From: Pseudomonas sp. PSB18
GTDB taxonomy: Bacteria; Pseudomonadota; Gammaproteobacteria; Pseudomonadales; Pseudomonadaceae
NCBI RefSeq assembly: GCF_014596565.1
Contig: NZ_NOIN01000003.1
Location: 62,001-126,000 of the forward strand
DNA length: 64,000 nucleotides
Reading direction: 5' to 3'
The translations under genes and the position numbers were made by a program. How positions within the stretch are numbered: the stretch's first letter is position 1; each line of letters begins with the position of its first letter. Positions 27,223 to 36,835 of the stretch are shown piece after piece. Below the pieces are notes generated by a model. It was not told the origin of the DNA. It saw nothing but the letters and a program-made list of their open reading frames with translations, and did not search any database.

Positions 27223-29400
27223 ATGACCTCAAAAAAAACAGCCACTGCGGTATCCGATCTGACCCTGGGCCCGGCCGCCAATGGCCCTGAAACCCCGAAG
27301 TCGTCGAGCAGCTCGCGTCCCCTGGCGACGCAGCAGTATCTGTATTTCACCGAGACCAACACCGACCGCATCCTCGATAACCTCGATGGCCTGCGCGACA
27401 TCGTCTTCCCCCGCCCGCCCCATCTGGTGGACGACGAGAGCGAACGCGACCAGCAGGAATTCCCCTCGGTGTGCCTGATCGGCCTGGGGCGTTGCGGTTC
27501 CAACATCGCCCTGGACGTGGCCGAGCTGGTCTACAACGCCCGCAAGTTCTACCTCAACGAATTCAACAACGAAGACAAAGCCTACAGCGACAAGGCCTAC
27601 CGTCCTGCGCAATGGATCCGCAACAACCTGCGCCTGGGCGCCGGCAAGGCGACCAAACCGGTATTCCTGGTGGAGCCGCTGGTCATGCTCGGCGACCTGG
27701 ACAAGGACATCGCCGGACGCATCCGTTTTTCACGCAAGGGCGAAAAAACCGGCTTCCTGCGCGACTACAGCAAGATGAAAATCATGGACCTGTCGGAAGT
27801 CCATGCCGGCGGTGCCGGTAACGCGCCGATCCTGGGCCAGTACCTGGCCAAGATCATCCTGAACAAGGACACCCAACGCTTTTCCAGCCCCGACTGGAAG
27901 ATGATCCACTCGTACCTGATCGACAGCTGCGGCATCAAGGCCAACCAATCGCGCCTGTACTTCTCGATCTTCAGCGCCGGCGGCGGTACCGGTTCGGGCA
28001 TGGCCTCGGAGTTCGGCCTGGCCCAGCAGCACTCGTACATGAACAAGACGTTCGACACCAAGCCGATGGACGAGCACGACGGCAAAAGTGGCCACTCGTT
28101 CGTCTTCGAACCGATCTTCACCAGCGGCATCTGCGTGCTGCCGAACATTTCCGATCACCGCAGCGAAATGTCCGAAGCCCTGCACATCAACGCCGGACGC
28201 CTGCTGTGCAAGTACCTGTCGGAAGAATGGGATTTCTCGTACAACTTCGCCAATGAAGACAGCAGCGAAGCCAGCGTCATGGGCCGTATCCGCCCTTGGA
28301 ACGCGATGATGCTGATCTCCAACGACATCATGCGCTACGCCGAAGAGAACGATGACGGCAACATCCAGAACATCGACGTCAACGCCATGGAGAAGCATGC
28401 CAACCAGTACATCTCCCAGCAGATCTTCAACATCCTGACGGCCCAGGCGGTCACCACCGATTACGACCAGAACTATTTCCGTCGTGCCGGCATCGACATC
28501 GGCGAAACCATCCGCCTGGACGCCAACGACCTGTTCATGAGCCTGGCCGGTCCCGTGGCGATTGCCTACGCCGAGTCCGTCGTCCCGGAAACCCCGGCGC
28601 CAAGCGGCGACAAGTTCAAGGTGTTCGATAAAGAACCGCCGCGCCTGAACATCGACGACCTGTTCTTCCGCTCCATCGACCTGCCGCACTTCAATAAAGT
28701 GACCCAGGCCATCGAAGGCATCAGCCTGTTGCCGATCGAATCCAAGCGCTACCGGGCTTCGCTGGAGCAGTACAAGAATTCCGGCTACGACGCCGCCGCC
28801 CTGCATGACCTGCACTTCTTCAAGAACTGCTCCTCGGTGGTGTCCATCGTTTCGCTGCCCAAGGACTACAAGCTGTCCTACATGGACCTGAACCGGCTCA
28901 AGACCCACCTCAACAGCCTGTTCCCCAATACCACCCTCAAGCGTTACGCCCTGGTGATCGGCGCGTCGGCCAACCTGTCGCTGACCACCCTGATCGCCAA
29001 GAGTCCGTGCCTGTCGGATGATTTCCTGACCTTGATCGTGGCCTTCATCAAACGCTGCTTCGCCCGCAATCCGTATCGCTTCGACGACACCCTGGACAAC
29101 TCGATCCTGGACTTCATCATCAATGAAGACTTCGACGAAGAGCGGATCGACGACCTGCTCAACGAATTCGAGAACCCGGCGAAGATCCTCGACACCAACT
29201 GGTACGCGATCAAGCCGATGTACGAGAAGAAGTACCGCGAGCTGATCAACGACAAGGACAAGTTCGTTTCGATCAACGACATCCGCCTGTCCCGTGATTG
29301 CGTGAAGAAAGCCATCAAGTACCTGCGCGAGATCTACCGTCATCGTATTGGCAAGACCAAGGTCATTTCGCTCAATAACCATACTGGCAGGACTTACTGA
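27223..29400 (+). CDS. Large tubulin/FtsZ-superfamily GTPase-like protein (Tubulin_2-like)
   Basis: A 725-residue protein with no signal peptide or membrane span. Tubulin/FtsZ nucleotide-site motifs occur in the right order: a T1-like glycine loop VCLIGLGRCGSN (83-94), a T3-like AGGAGNAPILG (195-205), the tubulin signature T4 FSAGGGTGSGM (250-260), and a T7-like RLDANDL (431-437) in which Asp433 and Asp436 keep the three-residue spacing of the FtsZ catalytic aspartates. T1-to-T4 distance is about twice that of FtsZ, so the fold is expanded by insertions. Residues 1-80 are Ser/Thr/Pro-rich and probably disordered. The last 100 residues are Lys/Asp/Glu-rich. Monocistronic between unrelated genes; its base composition matches its neighbours. 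Superfamily call is confident; cellular role unknown. It is not FtsZ (too long, no MinC/FtsA tail) and not phage PhuZ (about 315 residues). Confidence 0.8.
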   Translation: MTSKKTATAVSDLTLGPAANGPETPKSSSSSRPLATQQYLYFTETNTDRILDNLDGLRDIVFPRPPHLVDDESERDQQEFPSVCLIGLGRCGSNIALDVAELVYNARKFYLNEFNNEDKAYSDKAYRPAQWIRNNLRLGAGKATKPVFLVEPLVMLGDLDKDIAGRIRFSRKGEKTGFLRDYSKMKIMDLSEVHAGGAGNAPILGQYLAKIILNKDTQRFSSPDWKMIHSYLIDSCGIKANQSRLYFSIFSAGGGTGSGMASEFGLAQQHSYMNKTFDTKPMDEHDGKSGHSFVFEPIFTSGICVLPNISDHRSEMSEALHINAGRLLCKYLSEEWDFSYNFANEDSSEASVMGRIRPWNAMMLISNDIMRYAEENDDGNIQNIDVNAMEKHANQYISQQIFNILTAQAVTTDYDQNYFRRAGIDIGETIRLDANDLFMSLAGPVAIAYAESVVPETPAPSGDKFKVFDKEPPRLNIDDLFFRSIDLPHFNKVTQAIEGISLLPIESKRYRASLEQYKNSGYDAAALHDLHFFKNCSSVVSIVSLPKDYKLSYMDLNRLKTHLNSLFPNTTLKRYALVIGASANLSLTTLIAKSPCLSDDFLTLIVAFIKRCFARNPYRFDDTLDNSILDFIINEDFDEERIDDLLNEFENPAKILDTNWYAIKPMYEKKYRELINDKDKFVSINDIRLSRDCVKKAIKYLREIYRHRIGKTKVISLNNHTGRTY

Positions 29401-29428
29401 GGCCGGCTCAGGACTGCGGCGCCCCTTT

Positions 29429-29490
29429 CGCGAGCAGGCTCGCTCCCACATTGAATCGCGGTTTCCTGTGGGAGCGAGCCTGCTCGCGAT
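29429..29490. repeat. REP pair, facing arrangement
   Basis: CGCGAGCAGGCTCGCTCCCACA, an 18-base spacer, then TGTGGGAGCGAGCCTGCTCGCGAT. The two units are arranged with GTGGG ends inward, the opposite of most pairs here. Confidence 0.88.
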
Positions 29491-29579
29491 GGCGGCCTGG
29501 ACAACACCACGGAACAACATCCAGAAACAATTAGGCAGCCCGAAGGCGGCCCCCTGAACTGTTCCCGTTACGTATACGT

Positions 29580-29614
29580 CACCCTGCCCTGTGGCGTTTC
29601 ACCACGGCAGGGTG
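29580..29614. terminator. Hairpin downstream of the tubulin-like gene
   Basis: CACCCTGCC (29580-29588) pairs with GGCAGGGTG (29606-29614), extended by an inner GTGG/CCAC. No T-run follows on the plus strand. It sits between convergent genes and may help end either transcript. Confidence 0.4.
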
Positions 29615-29677
29615 CCATCACGCTACTCAGCTACACACTTTTATTCGATCAAAACGCGAACCAATTTGGTGCATCGA

Positions 29678-29983
29678 TCAATTCGACGCCCTTTCCTGGA
29701 TCATTATCCACGGCGAAACCACCACCGCCCAGAGCAACGGATCACGCTCCAGAAAATCCAGCGCCCGCGTTTCAGACAGCTTGGCGAGTTGCCCGGCGGC
29801 CAGCCAGGCGGCGACTTTATCGCCTTCGTCCTGAGCGACAGCCTCCGCGGCGGCGATCAAATCCAGTGCTGGCTCGACCCATAACAGGGCACCCTTGGCA
29901 AAGAACGGCTCCAGCTCTTTCCATGTAATGGATGCAGTTTCTCCAAGCAGTTTGGCATAGAGGGTGCTAGGTTCTTGATTCAT
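29678..29983 (-). CDS. DUF2288 family protein
   Basis: A 101-residue soluble protein with the DUF2288 features LYAKLLGETASITWKELEPFFAKG, VAAWLAAGQLAKLSE and FQAVVVSPWVLIQE-like ending VVVSPWIMIQER. Function of the family is unknown. The reading frame continues upstream, but the ATG at 29983 gives the family N-terminus. Convergent with the tubulin-like gene and divergent from braC. Confidence 0.82.
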   Translation of the reverse strand: MNQEPSTLYAKLLGETASITWKELEPFFAKGALLWVEPALDLIAAAEAVAQDEGDKVAAWLAAGQLAKLSETRALDFLERDPLLWAVVVSPWIMIQERASN

Positions 29984-30321
29984 GGGACTGTCCGGAAAAG
30001 AAATCGGCGCGAATGATAACGTCGGTGGTCTGGCAGAAAAACCCGGTAGCAATTGGAGTACGATTGAAAAGCACAGCAAAGCCAGGGATTGCCGATTTGA
30101 CCGGACATTACCCGCCGCTATTCTGTCTTTTTCTTTCAATAAAGCGACACCCTCTGATTTTGCCCCCAAGCGCCAGCTTCCCTTGCCAACAACCGGCGCT
30201 CTACACTGTACCGGTACAGTTGCCGGGGGCATTTTCCGAGGGGATATCCAAAGATATCTGACCCGGTTCTGCTGCTACGGCGCCAGGACTATAAAAACTA
30301 CAACAGCATGAGTGGAGCACT
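29984..30321. promoter_or_regulatory. DUF2288-braC intergenic region with two palindromes
   Basis: No gene is evident in these 338 bases. They contain a perfect 16-base palindrome ACTGTACCGGTACAGT (30205-30220) and, 22 bases on, GATATC-CAAA-GATATC (30243-30258). TATAAA lies at 30291-30296. The palindromes are well placed as operators of the braC promoter, but I cannot name the regulator. Confidence 0.5.
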
Positions 30322-31449
30322 ATGACTAAGGCTACTAAGCAGATTTCCAAACTGTTTGCCGCTATGGTTCTGGCCGGGGTTGCCAGCCATTCGTTCGCCG
30401 CCGACACCATCAAGATCGGCATCGCTGGTCCCAAGACCGGTCCGGTGACCCAGTACGGCGACATGCAATTCGTCGGCGCCAAACAAGCCATCAAGGACAT
30501 CAACGCCAAGGGCGGCGTCGACGGCAAAATGCTCGAAGCCAAGGAATACGATGATGCCTGCGACCCTAAACAGGCCGTAGCCGTGGCGAACAAAGTGGTC
30601 AACGATGGCGTCAAGTTCGTCGTCGGCCACCTGTGCTCCAGCTCCACCCAGCCAGCTTCGGACATCTACGAAGACGAAGGCGTGATCATGATCACCCCAG
30701 CGGCCACCAGCCCGGAAATCACCGCCCGTGGCTACAAGCTGGTCTTCCGCACCATCGGCCTGGACAGTGCCCAGGGCCCTGCCGCCGGCAACTACATCGC
30801 CGATCACGTCAAGCCGAAAGTCGTTGCGGTCCTGCACGACAAACAGCAATACGGTGAAGGCATCGCCACCGCCGTCAAGCAGACCCTCGAAAAGAAAGGC
30901 GTGAAAGTCGCCGTCTTCGAAGGCCTGAACGCCGGTGACAAGGACTTCTCCTCGATCATCCAGAAGCTCAAGCAGAACAACGTCGATTTCGTCTACTACG
31001 GCGGCTACCACCCCGAGCTGGGCCTGATCCTGCGTCAATCCAAGGAAAAAGGCCTGAACGCCAAGTTCATGGGGCCTGAAGGCGTCGGCAACGACTCCAT
31101 CTCGCAAATTGCCCAGGACGCTTCCGAAGGCCTGCTGGTGACCCTGCCGAAATCCTTCGACGCCGATCCTGCGAACCAGGCAATCGTTGCGGCCATCAAG
31201 GCCGACGGCAAGGATCCAAGCGGTCCGTTCGTGTTCCCGGCCTACTCGGCTGTCGAGCTGATCGCCGAAGGTATCAAGGCCGCCAAGAGCGAAGACACCG
31301 CCAAGGTTTCCGAAGCCATCCACAAAGGCACCTTCAAGACCCCAACCGGCGACCTCTCGTTCAACGACAAGGGCGACCTGAAGGACTTCAAATTCGTGGT
31401 CTATGAATGGCACTTCGGCAAACCGAAAACCGAAGTTTCCCCTCAGTAA
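30322..31449 (+). CDS. braC: Branched-chain amino acid ABC transporter binding protein
   Basis: A 375-residue periplasmic Leu/Ile/Val(/Ala/Thr)-binding protein. Signal peptide about 1-26 (ending HSFA), then DTIKIGIAGPKTGPVTQYGDMQ, the LivJ/BraC mature start. Other conserved stretches are GHLCSSSTQPASDIYEDEGVIMITPAATSPEI for ligand contacts and FVYYGGYHPELGLILRQSKEKG at the hinge. Followed after 273 bases, including a terminator-like hairpin, by the permease and ATPase genes. Confidence 0.95.
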   Translation: MTKATKQISKLFAAMVLAGVASHSFAADTIKIGIAGPKTGPVTQYGDMQFVGAKQAIKDINAKGGVDGKMLEAKEYDDACDPKQAVAVANKVVNDGVKFVVGHLCSSSTQPASDIYEDEGVIMITPAATSPEITARGYKLVFRTIGLDSAQGPAAGNYIADHVKPKVVAVLHDKQQYGEGIATAVKQTLEKKGVKVAVFEGLNAGDKDFSSIIQKLKQNNVDFVYYGGYHPELGLILRQSKEKGLNAKFMGPEGVGNDSISQIAQDASEGLLVTLPKSFDADPANQAIVAAIKADGKDPSGPFVFPAYSAVELIAEGIKAAKSEDTAKVSEAIHKGTFKTPTGDLSFNDKGDLKDFKFVVYEWHFGKPKTEVSPQ

Positions 31450-31515
31450 GCCCGGCCTGGTGTCCTGTTTCACAAATACGTTCTTTTTTGTGATGCAGGA
31501 CACTTACGGTCAACG

Positions 31516-31546
31516 AGCCCACTGTGCAAGCAGTGGGCTTTGTTTT
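31516..31546 (+). terminator. Terminator-like hairpin between braC and livH
   Basis: AGCCCACTG (31516-31524) pairs perfectly with CAGTGGGCT (31531-31539) across a six-base loop, followed by TTGTTTT. This looks like an intrinsic terminator that may be partly read through, giving more binding protein than permease. Confidence 0.65.
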
Positions 31547-31722
31547 ACGAGGTTTATGGGCCAGGCACCCGCGATCCGGGCGCTGGTTCACCTGAAAATC
31601 TTAAAACCGTCACCAGCGGTTCGCTGGCAAACGCTCCGTGCAAATGTGACAACAGAACACAGCACAGGGCCGGAACATGACTCCACCAGTGAAATGCGTA
31701 TCGGGTTTTTAGGAGCGCTGTA

Positions 31723-32646
31723 ATGCCTGAGATCTATCACTTTTTCCAACAGCTGGTTAATGGCCTGACCATTGGCAGCACCTATGCCTTGATAGCCATT
31801 GGCTACACAATGGTTTACGGCATCATTGGAATGATTAACTTCGCCCATGGCGAGGTGTACATGATCGGTTCCTACGTGGCCTTCATTGCCCTTGCCGGGC
31901 TGGCCATGCTGGGTATCCACTCACTGCCGTTGTTGATGACCGCCGCGTTCCTGGCGTCGATCGTCGTGACCAGTGCCTATGGTTACAGCATCGAACGCGT
32001 TGCCTATCGCCCCTTGCGTAGCAGCAACCGTCTGATCCCGCTGATTTCCGCCATCGGCATGTCGATTTTCCTGCAGAACACTGTATTGCTGTCCCAGGAC
32101 TCCAAGGACAAGTCCATCCCCAACCTGATCCCTGGGAGTTTCTCCTTCGGCCCGGGCGGTGCTGAAGAAGTCCTGATTTCCTACATGCAGATCCTGGTCT
32201 TTGTCGTGACCCTGATCGCCATGCTCGGCCTGACCCTGTTCATCTCCCGTTCCCGCCTGGGCCGCGCCTGTCGCGCCTGTGCCGAGGACATCAAGATGGC
32301 CAACCTGCTGGGTATCAACACCAACAACATCATCGCCCTGACCTTCGTCATCGGTGCCGCGCTGGCGGCCGTCGCTGCCGTGCTGTTGAGCATGCAGTAC
32401 GGCGTGATCAACCCGAACGCCGGTTTCCTGGTCGGCCTGAAGGCCTTTACCGCGGCGGTGCTGGGTGGCATCGGCAGTATTCCGGGGGCGATGCTCGGCG
32501 GGCTGGTGCTGGGGGTGGCCGAAGCATTCGGCGCCGATATCTTCGGTGACCAGTACAAGGACGTGGTTGCGTTCGGTCTCCTGGTCCTGGTTCTGTTGTT
32601 CCGGCCGACCGGCATCCTGGGCCGCCCGGAGGTTGAGAAAGTATGA
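31723..32646 (+). CDS. livH: Branched-chain amino acid ABC permease LivH/BraD
   Basis: A 307-residue permease with about eight spans. It begins [47 protein letters not shown], the LivH hallmark, and has the cytoplasmic coupling segment [26 protein letters not shown] ribosome site. Its last four bases overlap livM, so the two permease subunits are translated in a coupled way. Confidence 0.95.
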   Translation: MPEIYHFFQQLVNGLTIGSTYALIAIGYTMVYGIIGMINFAHGEVYMIGSYVAFIALAGLAMLGIHSLPLLMTAAFLASIVVTSAYGYSIERVAYRPLRSSNRLIPLISAIGMSIFLQNTVLLSQDSKDKSIPNLIPGSFSFGPGGAEEVLISYMQILVFVVTLIAMLGLTLFISRSRLGRACRACAEDIKMANLLGINTNNIIALTFVIGAALAAVAAVLLSMQYGVINPNAGFLVGLKAFTAAVLGGIGSIPGAMLGGLVLGVAEAFGADIFGDQYKDVVAFGLLVLVLLFRPTGILGRPEVEKV

Positions 32647-33896
32647 GCAAATATCTTAAACAGGCGCTGTTCAGCGCCCTGCTGGTCTGGGCCGTGGCCT
32701 TTCCGGTGCTCGGCCTCAAGCTGAGCATCGTCGGCGTCAACCTGGAAGTGCACGGCACCGGTCCGCTGACCCTGAGCGTGATTGCGCTGTGCTCGGTGCT
32801 GATGTTCCTGCGGGTGCTGTTCACCCAGCAGGTCGGTGCCGTGCTGCGTTCCAATCGTGGCCCGCTGGTTTCGCCCAAGGTCAGCCAGTTCCTGACCCTG
32901 CCACGCACCCAGCGCCGGATCATCATCGGCCTGATCGTGGTGGCGTTGGTCTGGCCGTTCTTCGGCTCCCGTGGGGCGGTGGACATCGCCACGCTGATCC
33001 TGATCTACGTGTTGCTGGGCCTGGGCCTGAACATCGTGGTCGGCCTGGCCGGTCTGCTCGACCTGGGTTACGTGGGGTTCTACGCCGTGGGCGCCTACAG
33101 CTACGCGCTGCTGTCCCACTATTTCGGCCTGAGCTTCTGGATCTGCCTGCCGATCGCCGGGATGATGGCAGCCACGTTCGGCTTCCTGCTGGGTTTCCCG
33201 GTGCTGCGTCTGCGGGGCGACTACCTGGCCATCGTGACTCTGGGCTTCGGTGAAATCATCCGTTTGTTCCTGCGCAACCTCACCGGCCTCACCGGTGGCC
33301 CCAACGGTATCAGCAACATTCCCAAGCCGACCTTCTTCGGGCTGAGCTTCGAACGTTCCGCGGCCGAGGGTATGCAGACCTTCCATGAGTTCTTCGGGCT
33401 GACCTACAACCCGGTGAGCAAAGTGGTGTTCCTCTACCTGGTCGCGCTATTGCTGGCCCTGGCCGCGTTGTTCGTCATCAACCGCCTGCTGCGCATGCCC
33501 ATCGGCCGTGCGTGGGAAGCGCTGCGCGAAGACGAAATCGCCTGCCGTGCCCTGGGTCTCAACCCGACCGTGATCAAGCTGTCGGCCTTCACCCTCGGTG
33601 CCGCATTCGCCGGTTTCGCCGGTAGCTTCTTCGCCGCCCGCCAGGGCCTGGTGACGCCGGAATCCTTCACCTTCATCGAGTCGGCGATCATCCTCGCCAT
33701 CGTGGTGCTGGGCGGGATGGGCTCGCAGCTGGGTGTGATCCTGGCCGCCATCGTAATGATCCTGCTGCCCGAAATGATGCGTGAATTCAGCGAATACCGC
33801 ATGTTGATGTTCGGCGCCTTGATGGTGCTGATGATGATCTGGCGTCCTCAAGGTCTGCTGCCTATGCAACGCCCCCACATGGAGCTGCGCAAATGA
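32643..33896 (+). CDS. livM: Branched-chain amino acid ABC permease LivM/BraE
   Basis: A 417-residue permease with the long N-terminal extension typical of proteobacterial LivM. Core motifs are [28 protein letters not shown] and LTGGPNGI, plus the EAA-like [20 protein letters not shown] before the final spans. ATGA overlaps join it to livH upstream and livG downstream. Confidence 0.95.
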   Translation: MSKYLKQALFSALLVWAVAFPVLGLKLSIVGVNLEVHGTGPLTLSVIALCSVLMFLRVLFTQQVGAVLRSNRGPLVSPKVSQFLTLPRTQRRIIIGLIVVALVWPFFGSRGAVDIATLILIYVLLGLGLNIVVGLAGLLDLGYVGFYAVGAYSYALLSHYFGLSFWICLPIAGMMAATFGFLLGFPVLRLRGDYLAIVTLGFGEIIRLFLRNLTGLTGGPNGISNIPKPTFFGLSFERSAAEGMQTFHEFFGLTYNPVSKVVFLYLVALLLALAALFVINRLLRMPIGRAWEALREDEIACRALGLNPTVIKLSAFTLGAAFAGFAGSFFAARQGLVTPESFTFIESAIILAIVVLGGMGSQLGVILAAIVMILLPEMMREFSEYRMLMFGALMVLMMIWRPQGLLPMQRPHMELRK

Positions 33897-34660
33897 GCCG
33901 CGAGATCCTCAAGGTTGAAAACCTAAGCATGCGCTTCGGCGGTCTGCTGGCGGTCAATGGCGTGGCCCTGACCGTGAAAGAGAAACAAGTGGTTGCCTTG
34001 ATCGGGCCAAACGGCGCGGGCAAGACCACGGTGTTCAACTGCCTGACCGGTTTCTACCAGCCAACCGGCGGTAGCATCCTGCTGGACGGCGAGCCGATCC
34101 AGGGCCTGCCGGGGCACAAGATCGCCCTCAAGGGCGTGGTGCGCACCTTCCAGAACGTGCGGTTGTTCAAGGACATGACGGCCATCGAGAATCTCTTGAT
34201 CGCCCAGCATCGCCACCTGAACACCAACTTCTTCGCCGGCCTGTTCAAGACCCCGTCGTTCCGCAAGAGCGAACGCGAAGCGATGGAGTACGCCGAGTAC
34301 TGGCTGGAAAAGGTCAATCTCAAGGAGTTCGCCAACCGTACCGCCGGCACCCTGGCCTACGGTCAGCAGCGGCGCCTGGAAATCGCCCGTTGCATGATGA
34401 CCCGTCCGCGGATCCTCATGCTCGACGAACCGGCCGCCGGCCTGAACCCGAGGGAAACCGAAGACCTGAAAGCCCTGATCGGCGTGCTCCGCGAGGAACA
34501 CAACGTCACGGTGCTGCTGATCGAACACGACATGAAACTGGTCATGAGCATTTCCGACCACATCGTGGTGATCAACCAGGGCACGCCCCTGGCCAACGGC
34601 ACGCCGGAACAGATCCGGGACAATCCTGAAGTGATCAAAGCCTACCTGGGGGAAGCGTAA
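33893..34660 (+). CDS. livG: Branched-chain amino acid ABC ATPase LivG/BraF
   Basis: A 255-residue ATPase. Walker A is GPNGAGKTT (about 39-47), the signature loop is degenerate as [16 protein letters not shown] (normal for LivG), and Walker B is [13 protein letters not shown]. The H-loop is in [10 protein letters not shown]. It pairs with LivF to drive LivHM. Confidence 0.96.
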   Translation: MSREILKVENLSMRFGGLLAVNGVALTVKEKQVVALIGPNGAGKTTVFNCLTGFYQPTGGSILLDGEPIQGLPGHKIALKGVVRTFQNVRLFKDMTAIENLLIAQHRHLNTNFFAGLFKTPSFRKSEREAMEYAEYWLEKVNLKEFANRTAGTLAYGQQRRLEIARCMMTRPRILMLDEPAAGLNPRETEDLKALIGVLREEHNVTVLLIEHDMKLVMSISDHIVVINQGTPLANGTPEQIRDNPEVIKAYLGEA

Positions 34661-35362
34661 ATGCTGCAGTTCGAAAACGTTTCCACCTTCTACGGCAAGA
34701 TCCAGGCCCTGCACAGCGTCAACGTGGAGGTCCGCCAGGGCGAAATCGTGACGCTGATCGGCGCCAACGGTGCCGGCAAATCCACCCTGCTGATGACCCT
34801 CTGCGGTTCGCCCCAGGCCCACAGCGGCAGCATCCGCTACATGGGTGAGGAGCTGGTGGGCCAGGACTCGTCACGGATCATGCGCAAGAGCATCGCGGTG
34901 GTACCGGAAGGTCGTCGGGTGTTTGCCCGGCTGACCGTGGAAGAGAACCTCGCCATGGGCGGATTCTTCACCGACAAGGGCGATTATCAGGAACAGATGG
35001 ACAAGGTCCTGCACCTTTTCCCACGCCTGAAAGAACGCTTCAGCCAGCGCGGCGGCACCATGTCCGGCGGCGAACAGCAGATGCTCGCCATCGGCCGCGC
35101 GCTGATGAGCAAGCCCAAGCTGCTGCTGCTCGACGAGCCTTCCCTGGGCCTGGCACCGATCATCATCCAGCAGATCTTCGACATCATCGAACAGCTGCGC
35201 AAGGATGGCGTGACGGTGTTCCTGGTGGAGCAGAACGCCAACCAGGCCCTGAAAATCGCCGACCGGGCGTATGTGTTGGAGAACGGTCGCGTGGTGATGC
35301 AGGGCACCGGTGAAGCACTGCTGACCGATCCGAAGGTGCGCGAGGCGTACCTGGGCGGTTAA
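34661..35362 (+). CDS. livF: Branched-chain amino acid ABC ATPase LivF/BraG
   Basis: A 233-residue ATPase with Walker A GANGAGKSTLL, signature MSGGEQQMLAIGRALM, Walker B LLLLDEPSLGLAP and H-loop VFLVEQNANQALKIADRAYVLENG. Starts directly after the livG stop. Last gene of the cassette, followed by a strong terminator. Confidence 0.96.
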   Translation: MLQFENVSTFYGKIQALHSVNVEVRQGEIVTLIGANGAGKSTLLMTLCGSPQAHSGSIRYMGEELVGQDSSRIMRKSIAVVPEGRRVFARLTVEENLAMGGFFTDKGDYQEQMDKVLHLFPRLKERFSQRGGTMSGGEQQMLAIGRALMSKPKLLLLDEPSLGLAPIIIQQIFDIIEQLRKDGVTVFLVEQNANQALKIADRAYVLENGRVVMQGTGEALLTDPKVREAYLGG

Positions 35363-35376
35363 GGCGTTGCGGTAAA

Positions 35377-35404
35377 CAAAAACGGCCTTCGGGCCGTTTT
35401 TTTT
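35377..35404 (+). terminator. Rho-independent terminator of braC-livHMGF
   Basis: AAAAACGGCC-TTCG-GGCCGTTTTTTTT: an A/T-flanked GC stem capped by a UUCG tetraloop with eight Ts. Textbook intrinsic terminator. Confidence 0.92.
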
Positions 35405-35428
35405 GCACCAGCTAGATGTGAACACCTT

Positions 35429-35458
35429 TGTGGCGAGGGGATTCATCCCCTCACCACA
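35429..35458. repeat. Short GTGGCGAGGGGAT palindrome
   Basis: TGTGGCGAGGGGAT / ATCCCCTCACCACA around a two-base centre. Short form of the second repeat family. Confidence 0.8.
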
Positions 35459-35616
35459 AAGGATGGAGATGCCTCTTTTAATCCCTTTCAGCACACAATT
35501 TCACGGTGATAAAAAATAATTCGAAACTCGCTGTAACACTTCCCCTCCTCCCCTCTCTAGTTCAGCAGACCGGCGCTGAAGCCGGTTCATTTCCCAAGAA
35601 GAACTGGAGAACCATC

Positions 35617-35922
35617 ATGTCCGCTACCACCCGTACCCTGTCCGCCTCCGCCCTGGTCCTGGCCCTCGGTTCCGCGCTGAGCATCGCTGCCGTATCGACC
35701 GTCCATGCCGCTGACGACAACATGGAAAAATGCTTTGGCGTGGCCATGAAAGGGCAAAACAACTGCGCCGCCGGTGCCGGCACCACCTGCGCCGGTACCG
35801 CCAAGATGGACTATCAGGGCAACGCCTGGAAACTCGTCCCGAAAGGCACTTGCGTGACCACCATGAGCAAGACCTCGCCCACCGGTTTCGGTCAGCTCGA
35901 AGCGTTCAAAGCCAAGTCCTGA
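35617..35922 (+). CDS. DUF2282 precursor, bufferin-type RiPP (BufA1-like)
   Basis: A 101-residue precursor with a signal peptide (about 1-31, ending VHA) in place of an ordinary RiPP leader. The mature part holds four cysteines at 39, 50, 58 and 79 in the contexts [23 protein letters not shown] and KGTCVTT, the DUF2282/BufA1 pattern. In described bufferins, DUF692 and DUF2063 enzymes convert such cysteines into copper-binding thiooxazole-type groups and the product works in the periplasm. GGAGA ribosome site. First gene of a four-gene operon with DUF692, DUF2063 and DoxX. The chemistry on this peptide is inferred from the family. Confidence 0.88.
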   Translation: MSATTRTLSASALVLALGSALSIAAVSTVHAADDNMEKCFGVAMKGQNNCAAGAGTTCAGTAKMDYQGNAWKLVPKGTCVTTMSKTSPTGFGQLEAFKAKS

Positions 35923-35947
35923 TCCACCGTCTGCCTGAGTGTCGATC

Positions 35948-36835
35948 ATGACAACGTCCTACGAACCTGCTTTCCCCGGCACTCAGGCAGCCAGCGTCGA
36001 GCTCCCGCCCCGTGCCGGGCTGGGGCTCAAGACCGGGCACTTCGAGCAAGTGCTCGGCTCAAGACCGGACATCGGTTTCTTTGAAGTCCACGCCGAAAAC
36101 TACATGGTGGACGGTGGTCCGTTCCACCATTTCCTGGGATTGATCCGCGAGCAGTATCCGCTGTCGCTGCACGGCGTCGGCCTGTCCATCGGTACCGAGG
36201 GCAAGCTGGATGCGACACACCTGCTGCGCCTCGCCGAACTGATCGAACGCTATCAGCCCCAAGCCTTTTCCGAACACCTGGCCTGGTCGAGCCATGGCCC
36301 GGTGTTCCTCAACGACCTGCTGCCCCTGGCTTACGACGCGCCGACGCTGGACCGCGTCTGCGCCCATATCGGACAAGTGCAGGACACCCTCAAACGCCCG
36401 ATGCTGCTGGAAAACCCCGCCACCTACCTGGCGTTCCAGCGCTCGACCCTCGACGAAGCGGACTTCATCAGCGAAGTCATTCGCCGTACGGGCTGCGGCC
36501 TGCTGCTGGACGTCAACAATCTCTACGTTTCCTGCATCAATCATCAACGCGATCCACTGGCCTATCTCGATGCCCTGCCGCTGCAGGCGGTAGGCGAGAT
36601 TCATCTGGCCGGGTTTGCCGAAGATTCCGATAGCCTGGGCGACCGTTTACTGATCGACGATCATGGCGCCCCCATCGACCTGGCAGTCTGGGCGCTGTAC
36701 CGCCAGGCACTGGAACGCGTCGGTCCGGTGGCCACCCTGATCGAGCGTGACAACCAGGTACCGGCTTTCAATGTCCTGCTGGCCGAAGCCCATCAGGCCG
36801 ACGCCCTGTTGCTGTCCGCAGGGAGGTCGACATGA
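35948..36835 (+). CDS. DUF692 multinuclear non-heme iron oxidase (MNIO, BufB/MbnB-like)
   Basis: A 295-residue TIM-barrel enzyme of the DUF692/MNIO family, which uses two or three irons to oxidise cysteines in RiPP precursors. Expected ligands are visible: [10 protein letters not shown] (44-53), [10 protein letters not shown] (73-82), SEHLAWS (108-114), LLENP (153-157), DVNNLYVS (188-195), EIHLAGF (217-223), DDHG (237-240) and LIERDNQVP (264-272). It follows the DUF2282 gene by 25 bases and overlaps the DUF2063 gene by four. ATG at 35948 preferred over the in-frame GTG at 35939. Confidence 0.92.
   Translation: MTTSYEPAFPGTQAASVELPPRAGLGLKTGHFEQVLGSRPDIGFFEVHAENYMVDGGPFHHFLGLIREQYPLSLHGVGLSIGTEGKLDATHLLRLAELIERYQPQAFSEHLAWSSHGPVFLNDLLPLAYDAPTLDRVCAHIGQVQDTLKRPMLLENPATYLAFQRSTLDEADFISEVIRRTGCGLLLDVNNLYVSCINHQRDPLAYLDALPLQAVGEIHLAGFAEDSDSLGDRLLIDDHGAPIDLAVWALYRQALERVGPVATLIERDNQVPAFNVLLAEAHQADALLLSAGRST

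Noticed and set aside
27223..29400. Phage-type PhuZ or plasmid TubZ
   Set aside because: The protein is about twice their length, and there are no phage or plasmid partition genes around it.
27730..29520. 596-codon open frame antisense to the tubulin-like gene
   Set aside because: The plus-strand product carries the tubulin motifs; the antisense product has no recognisable domain and runs into REP sequence.
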